This document shows positions 1 through 5,216 of a DNA stretch of 5,630 bases, piece after piece. Where the stretch lies: NCBI GenBank assembly GCA_902772745.1, contig CACYBV010000398.1:1-5630 (forward strand), written 5' to 3'. The position numbers were made by a program, and so were the translations under genes. The notes below the pieces were generated by a model that saw only the letters and a program-made list of their open reading frames with translations, was not told the origin of the DNA and made no database searches. Within the stretch, counting starts at the first letter, position 1, and each line of letters starts with the position of its first letter. This DNA comes from an uncultured Eubacteriales bacterium. Lineage in GTDB: Bacteria > Bacillota > Clostridia > Lachnospirales > Lachnospiraceae.

Positions 1-1
1 A

Positions 2-7
2 TATACT
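2..7 (+). promoter_or_regulatory. possible -10 box for the YegP-like gene
   Basis: TATACT differs from the TATAAT consensus at one base and lies 29 bases before the start codon, which would give a short leader containing the GGAGGT ribosome binding site at 25-30. The matching -35 region would lie outside the window, so the promoter cannot be confirmed. TGTAAT at 11-16 is a weaker alternative. Confidence 0.25.
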
Positions 8-36
8 TAATGTAATCTGGATATGGAGGTACTCCC

Positions 37-417
37 ATGGGAAAATATGTGATTAAGCAGACCAAGTCCGGCGCTTTCCGCTTCAACCTGAAGGCCGGAA
101 ACGGCGAAATCATCGGGACATCCGAAAACTACACTGCCCTGAAGAGCTGCGAGAACGGCATTGCAAGCGTGACGAAGAATGCGCCTGCCGCCGCGATCGA
201 AGACCAGACTGTCGAGGGCTTCGCAAAAGAAAAACACCCGAAGTTCGAGATCTACCTCGACAAAGGCGGCGAATTCCGCTTCCGTCTGAAAGCCGGAAAC
301 GGCGAGATCATCCTCGTTTCCGAAAGCTACAAGTCCAAAGCCGGCTGCAAGAACGGTATCGAGAGCGTCAAGAAAAACGCCGAGTCCGAGACTGTCAACC
401 TCACCGAAGAGGCCTGA
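37..417 (+). CDS. YegP-like DUF1508 tandem-repeat protein (UPF0339 family)
   Basis: This 126-residue protein consists of two copies of the DUF1508 unit, at about residues 3-50 and 68-115. Each copy carries the hallmark pattern F-R-F-x-L-K-A-G-N-G-E-I-I followed by S-E-x-Y, then a Cys (C38, C104) and NGI-S-V. The copies remain alike in DNA: 25 of 27 bases match between 88-114 and 286-312. E. coli YegP is a two-repeat member of similar size. The family is a small soluble beta-rich fold of unknown biochemical role, so none is assigned here. The C-terminal tail is acidic (TEEA). The start is supported by GGAGGT at 25-30, six bases upstream. The gene stands alone on the plus strand, converges with the leftward operon and is followed by a strong hairpin terminator. 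Family assignment is very secure; cellular function is unknown. Confidence 0.95.
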   Translation: MGKYVIKQTKSGAFRFNLKAGNGEIIGTSENYTALKSCENGIASVTKNAPAAAIEDQTVEGFAKEKHPKFEIYLDKGGEFRFRLKAGNGEIILVSESYKSKAGCKNGIESVKKNAESETVNLTEEA

Positions 418-464
418 CGGAGGATTGACGCCGGTCCGGATTCCTTCGTCCGACTTGGAAATCA

Positions 465-525
465 GAAAAAAGAAACCGCGCAAGCATTTGCTCTGACGGC
501 AAAGCGCTTGTGCGGTTTTCTTTTT
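465..525. terminator. bidirectional intrinsic terminator between convergent genes
   Basis: A long imperfect hairpin pairs 473-485 (AAACCGCGCAAGC) with 506-518, and its inner part pairs TTTGC at 487-491 with GCAAA at 499-503, leaving a loop at 492-498. On the plus strand it ends in TTTTCTTTTT (516-525). On the minus strand the A-rich run at 465-475 becomes a T-tract, so it should stop transcription from both the YegP-like gene and the leftward operon. Confidence 0.88.
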
Positions 526-545
526 GCTGGCCGAATCCCGGTACT

Positions 546-683
546 TCAGAAAATCCGGGTTTCGTCGTAAGCCGCTTTGAGAAGCTCTTCTGTCCCCTCG
601 CGGACCAGCTGTGTATCGGCATCCTCTGCTGTCACAGTCTCAAAGCTTTCGTAAGATATGGGGACTGGTCTGTCGTATCTCAC
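546..683 (-). CDS. doubtful 45-residue frame, small protein or gene remnant
   Basis: Downstream of the HMA gene, and in the same frame as it, an open stretch runs from a GTG at 683 to a TGA at 546-548 and would encode 45 residues. It begins MRYDRPVPISYESFE and ends TEELLKAAYDETRIF. It is acidic, has no membrane segment or cysteine, and its C-terminal half looks helical. I do not recognise it. In its favour are the protein-like composition, its place just before the operon terminator and the 24-base gap from the preceding stop. Against it are the GTG start, only a weak GGGG in place of a Shine-Dalgarno sequence, and several AGA/ATA codons that are rarer in the neighbours. It could be a real small protein, the remnant of a longer gene's C-terminus, or chance. 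Confidence 0.33.
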   Translation of the reverse strand: MRYDRPVPISYESFETVTAEDADTQLVREGTEELLKAAYDETRIF

Positions 684-707
684 GGCGTCGCCCCGGGGTG
701 CGGCGAA

Positions 708-956
708 TCAGCGCCCGAAAAGGCCCTTTTTCTCGTATGGCTCGCAGCGGTATGATACGAAGGCATAACCGGTTTCGTCGATGACGGATTTCAGTTCCGC
801 TTCCGGGATTTCGGATTCGGCGATGATCAGGGTTTCCTTATCCTTATGGGAGGAGGAAACCTTTTTTACTTTAAAAGCGTTCCGGATCGCGTCGTTGACA
901 TGGGATTCGCACATATTGCACATCATCCCGTCGACGCCGAGGGTAATCTTAACCAT
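708..956 (-). CDS. heavy-metal-associated (HMA) domain protein, CopZ-like metal chaperone
   Basis: This small cytosolic protein of 82 residues is a single ferredoxin-like HMA domain. The metal-binding motif GMMCNMC occupies residues 10-16 with ligands C13 and C16, and the usual second half (ETLIIAESEIPEAELKSVID, then ETGY) follows. Proteins of this type bind Cu(I) or another soft metal and pass it to a P-type ATPase or regulator. C71 near the end is an additional cysteine. The start chosen is the ATG at 954-956, because AAGGAG lies eight bases upstream (965-970). The open frame continues 23 codons further upstream, but that stretch contains this ribosome site and overlaps the flavoenzyme gene. 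It lies 52 bases behind the flavoenzyme gene and is probably co-transcribed with it. No copper ATPase or CsoR/CopY regulator is in the window, so the metal is not certain. Confidence 0.92.
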   Translation of the reverse strand: MVKITLGVDGMMCNMCESHVNDAIRNAFKVKKVSSSHKDKETLIIAESEIPEAELKSVIDETGYAFVSYRCEPYEKKGLFGR

Positions 957-1008
957 TTGCTTTTCTCCTTTGCAGTTGATCTTCTGTCTTCTGAATGACT
1001 GAGCCTTT

Positions 1009-2085
1009 TCAGGCTTCCTTTGCACGTTTCAGGGCTGCGGGACACTGGTTTTTAGTGAAAGGTCCGTACTGGCAGCGTTTGCAGTCGAAGCATTTGACGT
1101 AATCCGAGCCGTAGAGGACAGCCTCCGGGAAGCGCGGATCCGCAAGCACCGCGCGTGCAAGGTCCACCGTGTCGACAAGATCGTTGTCGAGAAGGTAATG
1201 CACCTGCTCCGGCGTAAGCAGACTGTTGACCGTGGAAACGGGAACGCGCGGGCCGAAGTATTCATGGAAGCGGACGCCGAGCGCGCAGATCGCTGTAAAC
1301 GGATCGCCTTCACGAAGGACCGCCGCAGGATCCGGCATTTCGATGCCGTGGGAAACCTGCAGATAATCGCAGCCGGCCCTGAGGTACTCTTCCGCGACGG
1401 CAATGCAGGACTGAAGGTCCGGGTCCCAGCCGACTGTGCGGACGGAAATCAGGAAATCCGGACCGGCAAGCTCGCGGATTCCGCGGATGATTTCCGAAGC
1501 GAAACGTGCACGGTTTTCGTCGGAGCCGCCGTATTCGTCTTCACGGAGATTCGTCTTTTTCGCGACGAACTGGTTGATGAGGTAACTGTGGCAGCCGTGG
1601 AGCTGCACGCCGTCGTAGCCGGCCTTTTTCGCGCGGACAGCAGCGGAAATGAAGGCTTCCTGCATTGCATGAATCTCGGAAACGCTCATCGCGCGAGAAA
1701 GCTCACCGGAACGCGTCGGAACCGCGGAAGGGCCTTTCGGCTCTCCCATCTGCGGATTCGTCGTGATCCCGGTGTGGTTCAGCTGGATCAGGGAAACCAC
1801 GTCGTTTTCCCGGCAGACATCGGCGATGTATTTGTGCCGCTCGACCTGTGCATCGTTCCAGAGGCCGATATGGTCCGGGCAGAAACGCCCGTCCGGCGTG
1901 ACAGCGGTCGCCTCCACACAGAGAAGTCCGAGGCCGTGTTCCGCACGCTCTTTATAATGTTCAAGATGTCTGTCGGACAGGATTCCGTCCTCTTTCGCCC
2001 AGCCGAATTTGACGGTCGGCGCGAAGGTCAGGCGGTTCTTCAGCCGGTGTCCGTTGATGACAATCGGGTCTGATGCTTTTGCCAT
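1009..2085 (-). CDS. NADH:flavin oxidoreductase, old yellow enzyme family, FMN domain with Cys-rich tail
   Basis: This 358-residue protein is a complete (beta/alpha)8 FMN barrel of the old yellow enzyme type, which reduces activated C=C bonds or similar electrophiles with electrons from NAD(P)H. Visible motifs are KNRLTFAPT (16-24) at the first strand, QLNHTG (101-106), QLHGCHSYLINQF (161-173) with the substrate-anchoring histidines H163 and H166, and the family signature DEYGGSDENRARF (183-195). LARAVLADPRFP (309-320) lies near the flavin phosphate. The C-terminus carries C332, C335, C338 and C348 (CxxCxxC then C), resembling the iron-sulfur ligands of the 2,4-dienoyl-CoA reductase/BaiCD branch. 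The large FAD/NAD(P)-binding domain of those roughly 650-residue enzymes is absent, so an external electron donor is implied. The start is set by AAGGAGG at 2091-2097. It lies between the SH3 and HMA genes. The substrate cannot be predicted. Confidence 0.95.
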   Translation of the reverse strand: MAKASDPIVINGHRLKNRLTFAPTVKFGWAKEDGILSDRHLEHYKERAEHGLGLLCVEATAVTPDGRFCPDHIGLWNDAQVERHKYIADVCRENDVVSLIQLNHTGITTNPQMGEPKGPSAVPTRSGELSRAMSVSEIHAMQEAFISAAVRAKKAGYDGVQLHGCHSYLINQFVAKKTNLREDEYGGSDENRARFASEIIRGIRELAGPDFLISVRTVGWDPDLQSCIAVAEEYLRAGCDYLQVSHGIEMPDPAAVLREGDPFTAICALGVRFHEYFGPRVPVSTVNSLLTPEQVHYLLDNDLVDTVDLARAVLADPRFPEAVLYGSDYVKCFDCKRCQYGPFTKNQCPAALKRAKEA

Positions 2086-2097
2086 AAAATCCTCCTT

Positions 2098-2116
2098 ATA
2101 AGTCCGGACTGCTTAT
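2098..2116 (-). repeat. small inverted repeat in the SH3/flavoenzyme gap
   Basis: The 27-base gap contains the perfect 10-base palindrome AGTCCGGACT (2101-2110), nested in ATAAG (2098-2102) and CTTAT (2112-2116), which can also pair. It overlaps the stop codon of the upstream gene and abuts the ribosome binding site of the flavoenzyme. It is too short and lacks a T-tract for a terminator; it might affect translation of the next gene or be chance. Confidence 0.3.
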
Positions 2117-3150
2117 TTCTTTTTTCTGCGGAAAATAAAAATCATTACCGCCGCCGCACTGATCACGGCGACTCCGGCGATTGCCGCGGGAATCGCGAAG
2201 CGGAGTTTTTCATTGGAAACAGCCTGCGGCAGCGCTTCTGTGGTTTCCGTGTTTTTTTCTTCTTCCGTCGCCGGTTTCAGGGTTTCCTCCGTCTCCGCCG
2301 GCTCGTTCGCTGCTGTCGTCCCATCCGGTTCTTTCGGAACCCTGCTCCCTTCCTCCGAAGGAGACACCTTTTCATCCGGATCCGAAATCTCTGCAACCTC
2401 GGATTCATTCTCCCGGTAAGTCACCTCATAATACTTCCTGCTGCGGCTGTCGAAATCCGGCGCGCCGGAAGGCCACAGCGTATCGAAATCCTTGTCCGGA
2501 TGATCGAGGCAGATCCAGCCCTCCATAAGGTAATAGTAGCCGATGTAACCCCATTTCCGGCCTTCTTCGTCCGTGTACTCCAGATTAGTACGAATCGGAT
2601 CGTCCTCAAGCTGTTCCAGGCTCAGTTCATGCACAGAATAATACGGGCTGCCCGGATAGACATAGAAATAAACTTCCTGCGAATCTCCTTTTGTGACCAC
2701 GGGAACCGTATTGCTTTTCTGAGAAATTTCGGAAGCGTGGTCACTGCTGAATTTATCGTGGTCATATCCCTTCCACAGGAGGTTCATCGGAATCCAGCCG
2801 CAGGTTCTGCCGTTATTGTAGTATTCCGTATAACCCCAGCTGCCGCCCTCCGGGTCGTTATATATCACATAAATCCAGACGCGTGTCCCGATTTCATCGA
2901 ATTCGTACACGGCCCTGTCCGACTCCGGGCTTTCCATCATCCTTAAGCCGCGGGCGTTGATTTCCCAGGCCGTATCTTCCGTACGGCACTCTTCCGCATG
3001 CTCCGCGTAGAAGTCATCATCATAAGGCTCGTAGATGATGTCCGCATGCGCAGGAAGAGCAAAAACACCCAGCAGCAGGGCAAGAAGGATTGGTAGAACC
3101 GCCGCAGTCCGGCGCCTTTCCCCATGCCGTTTTTTCACTGTTCTCATCAT
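2113..3150 (-). CDS. secreted, membrane-anchored protein with two SH3-like units
   Basis: This surface protein of 345 residues has a signal peptide (positive MMRTVKKRHGERRR, a hydrophobic core, and likely cleavage after AHA at residue 36). Two related aromatic-rich SH3-like units follow, about 64-125 (ending WGYTEY...CGWIPM) and 155-217 (ending WGYIGYYY...GWICLDHP). An acidic Glu/Thr/Pro-rich linker spans about 245-312, a membrane segment spans 318-340, and the tail is RRKKK. It should face outwards and be held by the C-terminal helix rather than by sortase, since no LPXTG is present. Bacterial SH3-like units often bind peptidoglycan or peptides, but the ligand here is unknown. I recall similar unnamed proteins in gut Clostridia. 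The longer frame begins at 3159, but AGGAGG at 3160-3165 would touch that ATG. The ATG at 3150 has a nine-base spacing and is preferred. The gene starts 34 bases behind the zinc-ribbon gene. Confidence 0.85.
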   Translation of the reverse strand: MMRTVKKRHGERRRTAAVLPILLALLLGVFALPAHADIIYEPYDDDFYAEHAEECRTEDTAWEINARGLRMMESPESDRAVYEFDEIGTRVWIYVIYNDPEGGSWGYTEYYNNGRTCGWIPMNLLWKGYDHDKFSSDHASEISQKSNTVPVVTKGDSQEVYFYVYPGSPYYSVHELSLEQLEDDPIRTNLEYTDEEGRKWGYIGYYYLMEGWICLDHPDKDFDTLWPSGAPDFDSRSRKYYEVTYRENESEVAEISDPDEKVSPSEEGSRVPKEPDGTTAANEPAETEETLKPATEEEKNTETTEALPQAVSNEKLRFAIPAAIAGVAVISAAAVMIFIFRRKKK

Positions 3151-3184
3151 TTCCAACATCCTCCTGTCCGTCAGGAAAGGCGCT

Positions 3185-3406
3185 TTACTCGCCTCTTCTT
3201 TCGGCGATGACCTTGCCCATATTCCAGAGATCGACAGCCTGCTTCACCGCTTCTTCACGGCTTTGCCCTTTGTCATAGCGGCAGAAAGCCGTCAGGGTAC
3301 CGCAGTGCGGGCAGACGACATAGACGCACCAGCCGCCTTCTTCCTCGACGTATGCAGCGTCCTCATGACAGACTTTGCAGGCCTCAAGTTCGTATTCTTC
3401 TGTCAT
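3185..3406 (-). CDS. small zinc-ribbon protein, Lar (restriction alleviation)-like fold
   Basis: This 73-residue protein has two CxxC knuckles, C10/C13 (ACKVCHE) and C32/C35 (VCPHCG), which should bind one zinc ion. A C-terminal helix (EEAVKQAVDLWNMG, 51-64) follows. The order knuckle, short beta hairpin, knuckle, then a helix with E-A-x-x-A-W-N matches the Lar-like zinc ribbon. That family is named after the phage/Rac protein that modulates type I restriction, but many clostridial chromosomal members have no tested function. C27 and C42 are additional cysteines. No restriction or phage gene is nearby, so the restriction role should not be assumed. The start is secure: GGAGGAG at 3413-3419 lies six bases before the ATG. 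It appears to be the first gene of the leftward operon after the MATE terminator. Confidence 0.8.
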   Translation of the reverse strand: MTEEYELEACKVCHEDAAYVEEEGGWCVYVVCPHCGTLTAFCRYDKGQSREEAVKQAVDLWNMGKVIAERRGE

Positions 3407-3457
3407 TTATTTCTCCTCCATATCAACATATCCGTTGTTACCCGGCCCGGCGCAGGG

Positions 3458-3490
3458 AAAACCGCTCATAAACCGCCATGAGCCGGTTTT
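3458..3490 (-). terminator. intrinsic terminator behind the MATE gene
   Basis: The arm AAAACCGCTCAT (3458-3469) pairs with ATGAGCCGGTTTT (3478-3490) with one bulged base and an eight-base loop. Read leftwards it lies four bases after the MATE stop codon. The T-run is only four bases and forms the foot of the stem, so termination may be incomplete and allow readthrough into the zinc-ribbon gene. Confidence 0.72.
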
Positions 3491-3494
3491 CTGA

Positions 3495-4958
3495 TTACCG
3501 CGCCGCCCGCGCGTAATTCATCCACTTCCGGCTCCGGTACCGCAGGAAAATCAGCACAGTACGGACAAGCTGGTCCAAAGCCAGCGCAACCCAGGCGCCG
3601 ATGAGTCCCCAGTGGAAGACAAAGACGAACAGGAGCCCGAGAGCCGCACGTACAAACACAACGGTGATCAGTGTGACAATTGCGGTCGAACGGGTATCGC
3701 CCGCACCGCGCAAAGCACCGGCCTGGATGAACTGCATCGTCTGGAAAGGCTGGATGAAGGCAACAAAGCTCATGATGATGCCGCCGATCCGGACAACGTC
3801 CTCCTCACTGTTGTACCAGGATACAATGGTCCCCCCGAAGGTAAAAAACAGAATCATCAGAACGCAGGCGCAGATGACGCCGAATATCACGGTTCGTTTG
3901 CCGTAGGCAAGCGCCATATCCTTTCTGCTCTTTCCGAGGGACTGGCCGACAAGCGAAGTTCCCGATACCGCGAATGCCTGGCCGACCATGAAGGAGAGGG
4001 CCTGGATATTCATACAGATATTATGAGTCGCAAACTCGAGCTCGCCGATCGACGCGACGGTTTTTGCAAAAATGACCATACCGACACGCATGATCAGCTG
4101 CTCGATCATCGAAGGAATACCGATCATGACCATGTTTTTGATGGTATCCTTATCCGGCTTGAATCCCTTTTTCAGGTCGAGATGCAGATATTTCCGGTCG
4201 CTTTTCGTCATGACAAAGACCATGGCGATAATGAATGCAATATACTGGCCGATAATCGTCGCCCAGGCCGCGCCGGCAACTTCAAGTCTCGGAAATCCCC
4301 AGTGTCCGAAAATCAGGAGATAGTTGAAAAGGACATTTGCGGCGTTTGCGATGACGTTGTAGATCATCGCGGTTCTGGAATCCCCGGCGCCACGGAGTGC
4401 AGCTGTGATTGTGGACGTGAGTCCGAATGCAAGGAAACCGTACATACGGATTTTCAGGTATTCTGCCGCGTTCGCCAGCGTTTCTTCTGTCTGGGCGCCC
4501 ATGAACTTACACATCGGACGCGCAAAAACAACGCCTATTGCCGTCATCAGTGCTGCAACCGCAAAATTGATCATCAGTGCCTGCCTAAGCGCAAGTTCCG
4601 CCCGCTCTTTTTTTCCTGCGCCTTTATTCTGCGCCACAAGCGCCGTGACGCCGACGTTCAGGGCCATGATCAAAGTCATCAGGAGGAAGATCGGCTGAGT
4701 TGTCAGACCGACTGCAGTCACTGCGGTATAATGCAGCTTTCCGACCATCATCATGTCGACCATCGACGCAAGCTGTGCGAGTGTCAGTTCAACAAGTGAC
4801 GGCCAGGCGATCCGGAAAGTATCCTTATACATCTGCTTGCTGGTAACACCCTGCGGCAGCGGAATCTTCCGCATTTTCATCCATTCACGGTTCTCTTCTT
4901 CCGTTCCGAAGGGCACCGAATCAAGTGCCAGATTCATATGTTTTTTATTCTCTGCCAA
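3495..4958 (-). CDS. MATE-family multidrug efflux transporter (cation antiporter)
   Basis: This inner-membrane antiporter of 487 residues should have twelve membrane helices and exports drugs or metabolites using a Na+ or H+ gradient. The two-lobe architecture shows in an internal echo: ALRGAGDSRTA at 187-197 and ALRGAGDTRSTA at 415-426. The N-lobe opening motif, with MVDMMMVG at 67-74 and LTTQP at 85-89, has its C-lobe counterpart from about 284 (MIEQLIMRVG). The first roughly 45 residues are hydrophilic and cytosolic, longer than in many MATE proteins of about 450 residues. The predicted start is TTG at 4956-4958, with AAGGAGG at 4967-4973 eight bases upstream. The codon just before it is an in-frame TAA, so no longer start is possible; the next choice is the ATG at residue 8. 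It is transcribed from its own promoter and ends in a hairpin. The substrate cannot be read from sequence. Confidence 0.96.
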   Translation of the reverse strand: MAENKKHMNLALDSVPFGTEEENREWMKMRKIPLPQGVTSKQMYKDTFRIAWPSLVELTLAQLASMVDMMMVGKLHYTAVTAVGLTTQPIFLLMTLIMALNVGVTALVAQNKGAGKKERAELALRQALMINFAVAALMTAIGVVFARPMCKFMGAQTEETLANAAEYLKIRMYGFLAFGLTSTITAALRGAGDSRTAMIYNVIANAANVLFNYLLIFGHWGFPRLEVAGAAWATIIGQYIAFIIAMVFVMTKSDRKYLHLDLKKGFKPDKDTIKNMVMIGIPSMIEQLIMRVGMVIFAKTVASIGELEFATHNICMNIQALSFMVGQAFAVSGTSLVGQSLGKSRKDMALAYGKRTVIFGVICACVLMILFFTFGGTIVSWYNSEEDVVRIGGIIMSFVAFIQPFQTMQFIQAGALRGAGDTRSTAIVTLITVVFVRAALGLLFVFVFHWGLIGAWVALALDQLVRTVLIFLRYRSRKWMNYARAAR

Positions 4959-4995
4959 TTAATGTGCCTCCTTCCCCGCTGTTTTCTCATATTGA

Positions 4996-5006
4996 ATACA
5001 GTGTAT
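4996..5006. promoter_or_regulatory. palindrome overlapping the MATE -10 box, possible operator
   Basis: ATACAGTGTAT is a perfect inverted repeat (ATACA, central G, TGTAT). It covers the whole -10 element assigned to the MATE gene (5000-5005). A repressor bound here would block the promoter. The core resembles TACA/TGTA dyads used by several repressor families, but no regulator gene is in view and an 11-base palindrome in AT-rich DNA can arise by chance. Confidence 0.35.
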
Positions 5007-5028
5007 CACAGTCACCCGGGATGTTCAA
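5000..5028 (-). promoter_or_regulatory. promoter of the MATE gene, extended -10 type
   Basis: Read leftwards, a -35 box TTGAAC (5023-5028) is followed by exactly 17 bases and the -10 box TACACT (5000-5005). The -10 box is preceded by TGA, giving an extended TGn element. Each box matches 4 of 6 consensus bases. A-tracts at 5031-5038 and 5061-5068 (plus-strand A, minus-strand T) lie upstream and could act as an UP-like element. The leader would be about 35 bases and include the ribosome site. Confidence 0.6.
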
Positions 5029-5104
5029 TTGAAAAAAAACGAATTTGTTGGAAAAAACATAAAAAAAATTTCTTATCCGACTTTTCTTTTTCTCTGTTTC
5101 GGTA

Positions 5105-5110
5105 TATAAT
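5105..5110 (+). promoter_or_regulatory. -10 box of the lipoprotein gene
   Basis: A perfect TATAAT lies within GGTATATAATACAC. The region where a -35 box should be is only a pyrimidine run (TTTTCT at 5082-5087 gives a 17-base spacing), so the -35 is poor. The very A/T-rich DNA from 5030 to 5095 may compensate. The implied start near 5117 would leave a leader of about 100 bases before the preferred start codon. Confidence 0.55.
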
Positions 5111-5118
5111 ACACTACT

Positions 5119-5182
5119 ACAAGCCCTTGTGGTCCCGAAAATCACCGGCCACTACATGTGCTTTTATGCGCCGGTTCCGGCG
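5119..5182 (+). promoter_or_regulatory. leader with two short inverted repeats
   Basis: The leader of the lipoprotein gene holds ACAAG-cc-CTTGT (5119-5130) right at the expected transcription start, and the GC-rich inverted repeat CGCCGG-tt-CCGGCG (5169-5182) about 35 bases before the start codon. The first could be an operator half-pair or the 5' end hairpin of the mRNA. The second would be a stable RNA stem. I do not recognise any riboswitch class; no T-tract follows, so it is not a terminator. Confidence 0.35.
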
Positions 5183-5216
5183 TAAGAAAATGATCCGGAA
5201 AGGATGGTTTTCCGAT

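Noticed and set aside
419..493. GGAGG followed by a TTG frame of 23 codons after the YegP-like gene
   Set aside because: The spacing from GGAGG to TTG is one base and the frame runs into the terminator stem.
708..710. TGA of the HMA gene read as selenocysteine or as programmed readthrough
   Set aside because: The protein already ends at the normal place for this family and no convincing selenocysteine insertion element or need for selenium was seen.
510..755. An 81-codon plus-strand frame after the YegP-like gene
   Set aside because: Its start lies inside the terminator hairpin and it runs antisense into the HMA gene; no ribosome site.
957..1025. Upstream extension of the HMA protein (23 more residues)
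   Set aside because: This stretch contains the AAGGAG ribosome site of the real start and overlaps the flavoenzyme stop; its residues do not resemble an HMA domain.
1198..2073. A 291-codon open frame on the plus strand opposite the flavoenzyme
   Set aside because: It mirrors the real gene in antisense, lacks a Shine-Dalgarno sequence and shows no recognisable motif.
3612..4799. A 395-codon open frame on the plus strand opposite the MATE gene
   Set aside because: It is a shadow of MATE codon usage: the product is rich in His, Arg, Asp and Cys with no domain, has no ribosome site, and the minus-strand frame is an unmistakable transporter.
5030..5070. Phase-variable homopolymer runs of A in the divergent region
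   Set aside because: The runs are eight to nine bases, interrupted, and lie in ordinary AT-rich promoter DNA; nothing shows switching.
5100..5216. Riboswitch in the lipoprotein leader
   Set aside because: The stems are short and none of the conserved cores I know (for example c-di-GMP, SAM, TPP, cobalamin) can be matched.
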